Source of the DNA: JBBDSU01 sp040904825
Lineage (GTDB): Bacteria > Actinomycetota > Nitriliruptoria > Nitriliruptorales > Nitriliruptoraceae
DNA: 64,000 nt
Reading direction: 5' to 3'
Assembly (NCBI GenBank): GCA_040904825.1
Contig: JBBDSU010000060.1
Location: 1 to 64,000, forward strand
The position numbers and the translations under genes were made by a program. Shown piece by piece: positions 25,270-33,170 of the stretch (position 1 is the stretch's first letter; every line of letters starts with the position of its first letter). A model generated the notes under the pieces. It saw only the letters and a program-made list of their open reading frames with translations, was not told the origin of the DNA and did no database searches.

Positions 25270-26106
25270 ATGAGCGACGAGGTCCAGATCGATCAGGAGG
25301 TCTACGACCGCCTGATCGGCGAGGGCAAGAGCGAGCGCATCGCGCGGGCCAAGGCCAAGGCGGCGTCAGTCCGCAAAGCCAAGCTTGCCGAAGGCGCCAC
25401 GCTCGGGCCTCGTCCAGCCGACGAGGCTGCGGCCAAGCTCGAAGAATTTCGCTCTTCGCGTGGCAGCGGTGGCGGCGTAGCAACCAAGACGGCGGTTGCC
25501 GACGATGGTGGCAACGGTGGCGGGCGCTTGACGCCCGAGCAGCGTGCCGCACGGGTTGCCGCGTCACTGGGCGCTGCCGAAGCGCCGTCCATGGGTGTCC
25601 CTCCTGCCAGCCAGCACACCCACCGACTGCTCGCTCTTGTGCCGCCCGCTGGCATCCAGCAGGTCCAGTCCAAGCAGATGGACAAGGTCTATACCTGGCC
25701 GCACTTGCTGCTCGTTGAGTTTGTCGCGTTGCTCGCAATGGGCGCGGTGCTGCTGATCGCGTCGTTCTTCCTCGACGCACCGCTGGGATCACTGGCCAAC
25801 CCCAACGAAGTGCCGGCCATCAACAAGGCTCCCTGGTATTTCATGGGGCTGCAGGAACTGCTGGCCTACTTCCACCCGATGGTGGCAGGCATCTCGATCG
25901 TCGGCGTGGTCGTGGTCCTGCTGATGGCTGTGCCATACGCCGACAAGAACCCTTCTGCCAGGCCCGAGAACCGCAAGTTCGCCAACATGGCATTCACCTT
26001 CTTCATTGCGTTCTGGGGTTTGCTAACGATGATCGGCTCGTTCCTGCGAGGTCCCGGATATGAATGGGTCTGGCCGTGGGTTCAGGGCCTTGGCTTCTCC
26101 CTCTAG
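25270..26106 (+). CDS. Subunit IV-like C-terminal cytochrome b half with N-terminal extension
   Basis: A 278-aa protein. Residues about 140-278 are a three-helix subunit IV-like domain, while residues 1-130 are a charged, Ala/Gly-rich extension (DEVQIDQEVYDRLIGEGKSE..) that appears cytoplasmic and is absent from plant-type PetD. The quinol-oxidation motif, PEWY or PDWY in most complexes, reads Ala-Pro-Trp-Tyr (187-190, in NKAPWYFMGLQELLAYFHP). It therefore lacks the usual acidic residue. ATG 25270 has GAGGAACAG upstream. Together with the previous gene it forms a split cytochrome b. Confidence 0.9.
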   Translation: MSDEVQIDQEVYDRLIGEGKSERIARAKAKAASVRKAKLAEGATLGPRPADEAAAKLEEFRSSRGSGGGVATKTAVADDGGNGGGRLTPEQRAARVAASLGAAEAPSMGVPPASQHTHRLLALVPPAGIQQVQSKQMDKVYTWPHLLLVEFVALLAMGAVLLIASFFLDAPLGSLANPNEVPAINKAPWYFMGLQELLAYFHPMVAGISIVGVVVVLLMAVPYADKNPSARPENRKFANMAFTFFIAFWGLLTMIGSFLRGPGYEWVWPWVQGLGFSL

Positions 26107-26130
26107 TACTCCTTCCATCCAGAGGCTGAC

Positions 26131-26739
26131 ATGACCGAGAACAACAAGCCCTCCTCCCGGCTCAAGCCGGTTGAGCGGCGGACGTTCCTCCGCTACAGCC
26201 TGATCGGCGCGACGAGCGCCGGTCTGGGCGGCTTTGGGCTGTCGGCCCTTGGCTTCATGTGGCCACGACTCGGCGACGGCCTGTTCGGCGAAGTCGCGCT
26301 TGGCAACGCTGCCGACCTGGCGTCCGAGATCTCCAGCAGCCGAACACCGATTCGGGTACCTGAAGGCGGAGTCTCGATCATCGTCTGGGACCCGTCGGTG
26401 ACCGGTGCGATGCAGGCCTATGGCGATGAGCACCAAGCCGTGATCAACGACGAACTCGCTCTCATGGCGATCAATACGCAGTCCTGCCCTCACCTCGGCT
26501 GCGCGGTCCCGTGGTGCCAGACGTCGCAGTGGTTCGAGTGTCCCTGCCATGGATCTCGCTACAACCGTTACGGTGAATGGACCGACGGCCCGGCCCCTCG
26601 TGGGCTCGACCGTTACTCGTCCTTCATCGACGACGATGGCCAGTTCGTCGTCGATCTGGGCAACGCCCTTACCGGGCCTGCCCGTACCGCAAATGTCCTC
26701 GAGCAGTCGCCCGAGGGTCCGAACTGTGTCGACGTCTGA
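26131..26739 (+). CDS. qcrA: Rieske [2Fe-2S] protein of the b6-type complex
   Basis: A 202-aa Rieske protein. A Tat-type signal anchor is seen at the N-terminus (ERRTFLRYSLIGATSAGLGG, the twin Arg at 16-17), which suggests folded export with the cluster inserted. Cluster ligands are Cys119 and His121 (CPHLGC) and Cys137 and His140 (CPCHGS), with Cys124 and Cys139 positioned for the structural disulfide. An additional Cys129 lies in VPWC. It shuttles electrons from quinol to the diheme cytochrome c encoded next. The ATG lies 24 bp after the cytochrome b stop. Confidence 0.95.
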   Translation: MTENNKPSSRLKPVERRTFLRYSLIGATSAGLGGFGLSALGFMWPRLGDGLFGEVALGNAADLASEISSSRTPIRVPEGGVSIIVWDPSVTGAMQAYGDEHQAVINDELALMAINTQSCPHLGCAVPWCQTSQWFECPCHGSRYNRYGEWTDGPAPRGLDRYSSFIDDDGQFVVDLGNALTGPARTANVLEQSPEGPNCVDV

Positions 26740-26756
26740 GTCCGGGAGCCGGTGTG

Positions 26757-27761
26757 ATGCCTGACCTGTTCGTGCTCGTCGAGAGCGCTGGGAGCGGTAC
26801 GTCCGTTCCTATCATCATCTTGCTCGTGGCCCTCGCCGGCTTCGCGCTCGCCTATTTCGTGGTCGGCCCCGGCAAGAACCGCGGGCCGCGCAAGCAGGCC
26901 GATATCCCGCTGGCCATGCGCCCCCACCACTCCGACGAGGAGTTGGAAGGCAAGGGCCTGGAGCGGGCAATGTCGTGGGCGGTCGCGCTGGCGGTCTTCT
27001 CGGCGCTGTTCCTGCCCTTGTACTGGTTGATCGAGCCGGGCAGGATCGAGAATGCGCTGGAGCAGCAGTACCAGCAGGACGTTGCGACCGGCCGTGCCGA
27101 ATATCAGAACGCCTGTGCCTCGTGTCACGGAGTCAACCTTGAAGGTGGGTCGGCGCCGCATCCTGACCAGGACATCGACACGCCCTGGCCCGCGCCACGT
27201 CTTGACAACATCGTTGCGCGCTATCAGGAATCCGAAGTGGTCACCGATGTCCGCGAATTCATGTGGCTGACCGTGTTCCATGGCCGCGCCGGTACACCGA
27301 TGCAGGGTTTCAGCACCGACGCAGGTGGTGTGTACAGCGACTTCCAACTCGAATCGATCATCGCCTACATCTTGTCGGTACAGACTGGCGAGATTGACCA
27401 GATCGACGCGCAGGCCTTCGTGGGCCGGTCGGGTGACGACATCTTCGGGGCCAACTGCGCACGCTGCCACGGGCTGAACGCGCTCGGTGGTGCAGGGCCC
27501 CAATTGGTCAATGTCTTCGAGCGATATGGCTGGGATCCCGCCAATCCGGATTCACTTTCGGCAGCGCGCCAAGTTGTCCGCCACACCATTGAGAATGGCC
27601 GGGTCGTGCCCGGCAAGGCGCCCATGCCGGCATTCGCCCAGACCTTGACACCAGAGGCCATTGAGGCGGTCATCGACCATCTGGAGACCATCCAGGTGAC
27701 CGGTGGTCCGCGTGTTGGTCAGATCGGTGGCGACCCCGTCGTCGCACAGGAAGGCCAGTGA
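26757..27761 (+). CDS. Membrane-anchored diheme cytochrome c
   Basis: A 334-aa protein with two hydrophobic segments (about 17-36 and 72-92) followed by two class-I cytochrome c domains. Heme c attachment sites are CASCH (120-124) and CARCH (234-238), and candidate Met ligands lie in GTPMQGF and APMPAF. It takes the place of cytochrome c1 or f, comparable to QcrC of actinobacteria in being diheme but with a different membrane arrangement. Heme attachment would use the System II genes just downstream. ATG 26757 lies 17 bp after the Rieske stop. The stop overlaps the next gene by 4 bp. Confidence 0.93.
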   Translation: MPDLFVLVESAGSGTSVPIIILLVALAGFALAYFVVGPGKNRGPRKQADIPLAMRPHHSDEELEGKGLERAMSWAVALAVFSALFLPLYWLIEPGRIENALEQQYQQDVATGRAEYQNACASCHGVNLEGGSAPHPDQDIDTPWPAPRLDNIVARYQESEVVTDVREFMWLTVFHGRAGTPMQGFSTDAGGVYSDFQLESIIAYILSVQTGEIDQIDAQAFVGRSGDDIFGANCARCHGLNALGGAGPQLVNVFERYGWDPANPDSLSAARQVVRHTIENGRVVPGKAPMPAFAQTLTPEAIEAVIDHLETIQVTGGPRVGQIGGDPVVAQEGQ

Positions 27762-28675
27762 GCATGGAGCTGATCGTTGCAGTCGAGGCCGCGATTCCTG
27801 CGGACCATCCGGCGGCCATGCTCGCCGTCCCCCTGGGGATTGTCTTCTTTGTTGGCTCGGTGTTCCTGCTGCTGTGGTCGAACTACGGTGCCAAGAAGGG
27901 CGCCGCTATCACAGGGGTCGCGTGGTTCGGGTTTGCCGCCATCATGGGCCTGTTCTGGTGGTTCGGTGGTCCTGGCATCCCGGCTGGGCTGGGCGTCTCG
28001 CACCTTCCGGGCCAAGGCAACAGCCACTACGCGTCCAGTTGGTATGCGTTCGAACCTGGTTCTGAGCGGGCGGACTTCTTCACCAGCGTCAACAACCTGA
28101 ACGATTTTGTCGATGTCAAGGAGTACGCCGGCTACGGCGACCTGGAACTCGAAGAGGCGCAACAGCGTCCGTTCTTCACGTCGATCAACGGATCCGTCGG
28201 CCAGGCAGTTGACAGGATGCGCGAACAGTTCCTGCCAGTCGACGCGAACGGAGTTGCCCAGATCGGTGTCAGTCGTCGCGAGGTCTATGAGGCCGACGCG
28301 ACCTCGGGACGTCCTGATGAGGCGGCCCGTCGGGCGCCAACCTTCTTCACGGCTCGCAATGTCACCGACCCCACGGCGACCGACGACCGTTCAACAGGCC
28401 TTCGGCTGGTGACCGCCCAGTTCCAGGCCTATGCGAACTTCCTCGATGCCGACGGAGTCCCGCTGGACCCTGTGCCAGTCGGTGAACCAGTCGATTGGTT
28501 CGCGTTCTTCGACCCGGGTCAGCGCACGCTTCCCGCGATGCTGTGGACATTGATCTCGCTGGGGATGTTCCTGGTGAGTCTGCTTTGGCTCGATCGGCTC
28601 GAGGCGAAGGAAAAACGGCTCGCCACCGATCAGATCGAAGCCGCCGAAGACCTCGCGGTGCCCATCGCGCAATAG
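27758..28675 (+). CDS. Unrecognised membrane protein, last gene of the b6-type complex operon
   Basis: A 305-aa protein with two N-terminal helices (about 21-42 and 47-68), a soluble domain of roughly 195 residues rich in Asp, Phe and Ala, and one C-terminal helix (about 263-282) followed by a charged tail. No cysteine, heme or Fe-S motif is present. The GTG start overlaps the cytochrome c stop (GTGA), and ATG 27764 is an alternative. Tight coupling to the cytochrome gene implies a structural or assembly role in the complex. I know no family for it. Confidence 0.75.
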   Translation: MSMELIVAVEAAIPADHPAAMLAVPLGIVFFVGSVFLLLWSNYGAKKGAAITGVAWFGFAAIMGLFWWFGGPGIPAGLGVSHLPGQGNSHYASSWYAFEPGSERADFFTSVNNLNDFVDVKEYAGYGDLELEEAQQRPFFTSINGSVGQAVDRMREQFLPVDANGVAQIGVSRREVYEADATSGRPDEAARRAPTFFTARNVTDPTATDDRSTGLRLVTAQFQAYANFLDADGVPLDPVPVGEPVDWFAFFDPGQRTLPAMLWTLISLGMFLVSLLWLDRLEAKEKRLATDQIEAAEDLAVPIAQ

Positions 28676-28769
28676 CAACCGTTGTCACTCGAGTGGTTGC
28701 AGCGCACGATTGTGTGCCCTCGATTGGCGCCCGGGGTCGTCGACGGGCACCATCGTCGCCCTTCGCCCC

Positions 28770-28804
28770 GGCTTAACGGCTGCGGTTGAACAACCTGGCT
28801 TAAC
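28770..28804. repeat. Direct repeats GGCTTAAC flanking a small palindrome before tlpA
   Basis: GGCTTAAC occurs at 28770-28777 and 28797-28804. Between them GGTTGAACAACC (28784-28795) is an inverted repeat GGTTG-AA-CAACC. The element ends 21 bp before the TlpA-like start. It could be a regulator site for the cytochrome c maturation genes. Evidence is symmetry only. Confidence 0.3.
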
Positions 28805-28825
28805 CCCGAGTGCTGCGAGGTCGTC

Positions 28826-29422
28826 GTGCGTCGTGCCTATGTGCTCGCGGGATTCCTGGCACTCCTTGCGGCTGCATGCACTTCAACACAGGCGAGTGCA
28901 GCGTGTGATCGCATCGCTGGTGTACGGCCGGGGCTATGTCCCATCCCCATCGATGACAGGGCCGAGGCGCCAATGGATCGCCTGCAACGGCTCACGGTCG
29001 CTGGCCTGGGACAGGGTTCCGGCAACGACGAAGCCAGTGCAGATATCTCCCTGGAAGATCTCAGGGGCCGGGTGGTCGTCGTCAACTTCTGGGCATCGTG
29101 GTGTGGACCATGCCGTGCCGAGCAGCCCGATCTCAACGAAGCGTTTGAACGCCTGCCTGCGGACGAGGTGGCCTTCCTAGGGATCAATATCGAGGATGCT
29201 GAAGCCAACGCTCTCGCACACTTGCGAGAGTTCGATGTGCCTTACCCATCGGTGTACGACCCGGCCAACGTCTATGCCTCTCGATTTCGAGGTATCGGGC
29301 CGCGCACGATCCCGTCCACGATTTTCATTGATGCCCAAGGTCGTGTCGCTGCCCGCGTGTTTGGCATCATCGGCACCGGCGAGGTGATCGGCTTGGCCGA
29401 TGCCATCGCCAGCGAAGGCTGA
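28826..29422 (+). CDS. TlpA/ResA-like thioredoxin for cytochrome c maturation
   Basis: A 198-aa extracytoplasmic thioredoxin. The N-terminus has a signal segment ending AACTSTQASA, with Cys18 a possible lipidation site. The redox motif is FWASWCGPCRAEQPDLN (Cys93, Cys96) and the cis-proline is in GPRTIPSTIFID. ResA/TlpA proteins keep apocytochrome CXXCH thiols reduced, with electrons supplied by CcdA, the next gene (5 bp away). The start is GTG 28826. The order tlpA-ccdA-resB-ccsA matches M. tuberculosis Rv0526-Rv0529. Confidence 0.92.
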   Translation: MRRAYVLAGFLALLAAACTSTQASAACDRIAGVRPGLCPIPIDDRAEAPMDRLQRLTVAGLGQGSGNDEASADISLEDLRGRVVVVNFWASWCGPCRAEQPDLNEAFERLPADEVAFLGINIEDAEANALAHLREFDVPYPSVYDPANVYASRFRGIGPRTIPSTIFIDAQGRVAARVFGIIGTGEVIGLADAIASEG

Positions 29423-29426
29423 GCCG

Positions 29427-30179
29427 ATGGCCGAAACTATCCAGGCGGTGATCTTTGACGGCAACGTCATCGTTGCCGCACTCATCGCCTTGGCCGCAGG
29501 ACTCGTGTCGTTCGCGTCACCGTGCGTGCTGCCGCTGGTACCGGGCTATCTGTCGTATATGACCGGCTTGTCCGGCCAGGACTTGGCTGAAGGCGGCCTC
29601 AAGACCCGCGGCAGAGTCCTCGTCGGGTCGGTCCTGTTCGTCCTGGGCTTTGCGATTCCCTTCGTCATGCTCGGATTTGCCGCCGGCTTCGTCAGTCGAT
29701 TGGCGTACTCGACACCGACGCGCATCATCATGGGGACGGTCGTAGTCATCCTCGGCATTCTGATGGCGCGCGGCCGCCTGTTCCGCGAAGTCAGAGTTGC
29801 CGACAAAGCACCCAACGGCGGCCTGGCATCGGCACCAGTCCTCGGGTTTGTGTTCGGTGTCGGCTGGACGCCGTGTCTTGGGCCAGCCGCAGGCGCGATC
29901 CTGACATTGTCTGCCGGCGTGACCGCCGGTGTATCGATGCGAGGTGCGTTCCTCGGTTTCATCTACGCGTTCGGGCTCGGGGTGCCGTTCATCCTTTTCG
30001 GTGTCATGTTCCGTCGCATGTCCGGGGCGCTCGGGTTCCTCCAGCGCAATGCCCGCCGGCTGCAGATCATCGGTGGCAGCATGCTCGCCTTGGTCGGCTT
30101 TGCGCTCGCCGTGGGGTTGTGGGATCGCTTCATCTTCTGGCTGCGGCCGCTGATCCAGGGCTTTGAGGTGCCGATCTGA
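29427..30179 (+). CDS. ccdA: Cytochrome c biogenesis protein CcdA (thiol electron carrier)
   Basis: A 250-aa protein with six predicted helices. The paired reactive cysteines are in the two pseudosymmetric halves: FASPCVLPLVPGYLSYM and GVGWTPCLGP. CcdA moves electrons from cytoplasmic thioredoxin across the membrane to ResA/TlpA-type proteins. ATG 29427 is 4 bp after the TlpA stop. Upstream in-frame codons to 29400 overlap tlpA and are not used. Confidence 0.95.
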   Translation: MAETIQAVIFDGNVIVAALIALAAGLVSFASPCVLPLVPGYLSYMTGLSGQDLAEGGLKTRGRVLVGSVLFVLGFAIPFVMLGFAAGFVSRLAYSTPTRIIMGTVVVILGILMARGRLFREVRVADKAPNGGLASAPVLGFVFGVGWTPCLGPAAGAILTLSAGVTAGVSMRGAFLGFIYAFGLGVPFILFGVMFRRMSGALGFLQRNARRLQIIGGSMLALVGFALAVGLWDRFIFWLRPLIQGFEVPI

Positions 30180-30277
30180 GCCGCGAGGACTCCGCTCCGC
30201 CTCCCAGCGCAAACCCGTCGCCGCGTCGTATCGGGTCGCCCCAGCGTGCCTGGCGCCGTCGTGCCCCAGGCGCCGTC

Positions 30278-31924
30278 GTGTTCTTCGTTGATTCGGTGAT
30301 GATGGGTTGGCGCTGGCTCGTGCGGATGCGCACGGCGCTGATGTTGCTGGGTGTGCTCGGTTTCATGACAGCGGTGGCCACGGCAGTCCCTCAGGCACCT
30401 AACGTCCCGGCAACCGTCGACGCGTGGCTCGCAGGCGACGAAGGCCCCGGCGTCGCTGTTGCGACGGTTCTTGCAACCATCGGAGCGTTCGATGTCTACG
30501 GGTCACCTGCGTTCGTCGCCTTGCTGCTGGCGCTGTACCTGAGTCTGACGGCCTGCCTGATTCCACGCATCCGCGCTTGGGTGCGTCTGGTGCGCCACAG
30601 CCGGCCCCCATTGCTGCGTCACGCACCCAGCGAGGCGCCGCGCCGCATCGTGACAGACCGTTCGCCGGGTGACGTGCTCGCCGCTGCCGATCAGGTGCTG
30701 GATCGGCGTCACTGGCGTACCCGCCGCTCCGACGACGGTCATTTCGATGGGCCGGCGAATGGCCAGCTCGATGCACAGTCCGATGCGCAGTCCGATGGTC
30801 AGGCGGTCGAGCCAGCGACAGCGCCGATGCAAGTCGCCGCCGAAAAGGGCCATTGGAGTCGTGAGGGCGGCAGTCTTGTCTTTCATGTCAGCTTCTACGT
30901 GCTGCTGGCTGCCATCGTGTTCGGCCAGCTGCTCACGTTCGAAGGCCAGCGTGGTGTCATCGAAGGAGCACCGGGATTTGCCGACACCGAAGTGTCCTAC
31001 TGGACCTACCGACCAGGTCGATGGTTTGGCCCGGAGGACCACGCCGGATGGCGGCTGGATCTTGAGCAGTTCCATGTCGACTGGATCCGCGACCCGCATG
31101 CCCCTGGAGCCGGCCAGCCGACGACGTTCCGTTCGGATGTGCTCATTACTCCGGTCGACGGTGAACCGTTCCTCGCCGACGTAGCAGGCAACCGTCCGCT
31201 GGTGATCGACGGCGTCAAGATCCACCAGCTGGACTGGGGCTATGCGCCATGGATCGAAATCGAGGTTGATGGGGACGTTGTTCACGCCGGGTTCCTGACC
31301 ACCGTGGTCGACGACGAAGGTGTCTTCACCGGTGCGGTCAAGGCGCCGGCGGCTGACCCCGATGTGGGCCTCGAGATCGAGATCTTTCCGTACGCGCCGG
31401 ACGGAGACGACGGGCTGCCACGACTGACCGGGGCACCTTGGGACGAAGCTCCGCTGTTGATCTTCCACCAATGGAGAGGTGACCTCCAGCTGGGCGCTAC
31501 TCAGCAACTCATCACGGAGCTCGACACCGAGCGGATGGACCTTGTCGGATGGGGATTCATGCGGCCTGGTCAAGATGTCGAGCTTGAGAACGTGACGGTC
31601 AGGTTCGTCGAGCTCAGGCGCTGGGTCGGATTCCAGGTCAGCTATCGCCCACAGATCCCGTGGCTGTTGCTCGCATCCGCATTGCTGGTCGGTGGACTCG
31701 TGCCGGCGCTTTATGCATACCGGCGCCGCCTGTGGGTGACGGTTCGTTCGGACGGTGACAGCCGACGTACCCTGATCGAGGTCTCAGGCCGCGCGTTTCA
31801 GCGACATGAGATCTTCGAAGCCGAGCGTGATGAGATCGTCGAGGAACTCGCATCAATCGTGGGCGACCAGCCTGACGGCTCGCCAGACCCGGCTGGTGCA
31901 CAGGCAAGTGAGGAATCACGATGA
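30278..31924 (+). CDS. resB: System II cytochrome c heme lyase component ResB
   Basis: A 548-aa ResB/Ccs1 protein. Four helices (about 8-28, 62-85, 203-220 and 453-470) surround a large extracytoplasmic domain. With CcsA it carries heme outward and attaches it to cytochrome c. The N-terminus FFVDSVMMGWRWLVRMRTAL.. and the late RWVGFQVSYRPQIPWLLLAS are family-like. A cytoplasmic or loop segment near 155-185 carries an imperfect Asp-Ala-Gln-Ser repeat (DAQSDAQSDGQ). The GTG start leaves 98 bp after ccdA. The stop overlaps the ccsA ATG (ATGA). Confidence 0.92.
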   Translation: MFFVDSVMMGWRWLVRMRTALMLLGVLGFMTAVATAVPQAPNVPATVDAWLAGDEGPGVAVATVLATIGAFDVYGSPAFVALLLALYLSLTACLIPRIRAWVRLVRHSRPPLLRHAPSEAPRRIVTDRSPGDVLAAADQVLDRRHWRTRRSDDGHFDGPANGQLDAQSDAQSDGQAVEPATAPMQVAAEKGHWSREGGSLVFHVSFYVLLAAIVFGQLLTFEGQRGVIEGAPGFADTEVSYWTYRPGRWFGPEDHAGWRLDLEQFHVDWIRDPHAPGAGQPTTFRSDVLITPVDGEPFLADVAGNRPLVIDGVKIHQLDWGYAPWIEIEVDGDVVHAGFLTTVVDDEGVFTGAVKAPAADPDVGLEIEIFPYAPDGDDGLPRLTGAPWDEAPLLIFHQWRGDLQLGATQQLITELDTERMDLVGWGFMRPGQDVELENVTVRFVELRRWVGFQVSYRPQIPWLLLASALLVGGLVPALYAYRRRLWVTVRSDGDSRRTLIEVSGRAFQRHEIFEAERDEIVEELASIVGDQPDGSPDPAGAQASEESR

Positions 31925-33165
31925 CGCAGCAGGATCTCGCCGCTATCTCCAGGGTGCTGTACGCGCCGGTCACCATCGGCCTGTACTTCACCGCGGCGTT
32001 CGTCTACTTGTATGCATTGACCACCACGGTCGGCCGCGCTCGCGATCTGCGGCGCGGCAGGTTGGCTCGCAGAGTGGCAGCCGCCGCGACCATCGCGGGA
32101 CTGACCACGCATGTCGCCCATGAATTCGCCCGAGGATTTGCCCAGGACCGGCTGCCGCTCGGCAACATGTTCGAGGTCACCTCGATGATGGCCCTCGTGG
32201 GCGTCGCGGTGGGGGTGGGCTATCTCACGTTCGCCCGTCGGCGAAGTGACCTCAACGGGTTCGTTCTACTAGCCGGTGCGCTCGTCCTCGGATTTGCGGG
32301 CTTCATGTATGCCGAGCCCGGTCCGTTGATGCCGATCCTGGACACCTGGTGGCGACCGTTCCACGTGTCGTTGCTGGTGAGTGCCATGGGCATCTTCACC
32401 GCCGCGTTCGTGTTCCACGCGTTGTATCTGCTGCGCGACTCAGGTGACCGGGCGAACCCCTCGGACGACGCACCTGGATCCGATGATCCGCCACACGAGC
32501 CGCTGGCACCTGGGCTGGGTGGAAGTCTGGCCGACAGAGTCGACGGTCGCGACGACACACTTGACGTCGCCGCTGGCGCAACCGCTACCGCCGATGCCGT
32601 CGACACAGATGGCGCCCTCAGGGTTGACAGTGATGTTGCGCTCAAAGCGGTGTCGGCACACCACGCCGCGGTCCGTCGGCAGGTTTCGGTGTGGCGGCTG
32701 GTAGTGGGCACGTTTGCCGGTGCAGCATCTGTGTCGTGGGTCTTCATTGTCTCGGCCGACTCGTCCGCAGCAGGTTGGGGCCGGTTCATGACCATCAATC
32801 TTGCGTTGGTTGCTGCGGCATTGGTTGCCTGGTGGTTCACGCCTTACCTGCCGTCAGGCGCGACGCTCGAAGGACTCGCTCATCGCACGATCGCCTTCGC
32901 CTTCATCCTGTGGACGGTCGGCACGATCGCAGGTGCAATGTGGGCCGAGCAGAGCTGGGGCAGGTTCTGGGGCTGGGACCCCAAAGAAACCGGTGCGCTG
33001 CTGACCTGGATCGCCTACGCCGGCTATCTCCACGCGCGGGCGACACGAGGGGTGCGAGGCCGGCCAGCTGCGTGGATCGGTATCGCGGCGTTCGTCATCC
33101 TGATGGGCACCTATCTCATCGCCAACTATGTCATCGTTGGCCTGCATTCCTACGCCGGCTTGTAG
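31921..33165 (+). CDS. ccsA: System II cytochrome c heme lyase component CcsA
   Basis: A 414-aa polytopic heme handling protein (CcsA/CcsB nomenclature varies). The tryptophan-rich WWD domain is clear: WAEQSWGRFWGWDPKETGAL, with flanking heme-ligand histidines expected in HEFARGF, HVSLLVSAMG and the C-terminal LHARATRG..LH. A variable loop of about 80 acidic, Ala-rich residues (about 175-250) interrupts the helices, longer than in most homologues. It is coupled to resB by a 4-bp overlap and converges with menE, leaving only 5 bp between the stops. Confidence 0.93.
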   Translation: MTQQDLAAISRVLYAPVTIGLYFTAAFVYLYALTTTVGRARDLRRGRLARRVAAAATIAGLTTHVAHEFARGFAQDRLPLGNMFEVTSMMALVGVAVGVGYLTFARRRSDLNGFVLLAGALVLGFAGFMYAEPGPLMPILDTWWRPFHVSLLVSAMGIFTAAFVFHALYLLRDSGDRANPSDDAPGSDDPPHEPLAPGLGGSLADRVDGRDDTLDVAAGATATADAVDTDGALRVDSDVALKAVSAHHAAVRRQVSVWRLVVGTFAGAASVSWVFIVSADSSAAGWGRFMTINLALVAAALVAWWFTPYLPSGATLEGLAHRTIAFAFILWTVGTIAGAMWAEQSWGRFWGWDPKETGALLTWIAYAGYLHARATRGVRGRPAAWIGIAAFVILMGTYLIANYVIVGLHSYAGL

Positions 33166-33170
33166 CTCGC

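Noticed and set aside
28675..28700. GCAACC..GGTTGC stem with an inner CACTCGAGTG dyad after the b6-type operon
   Set aside because: Short, weak stem with a 14-base loop and no U-tract. It could be a terminator but the evidence is too thin for a feature.
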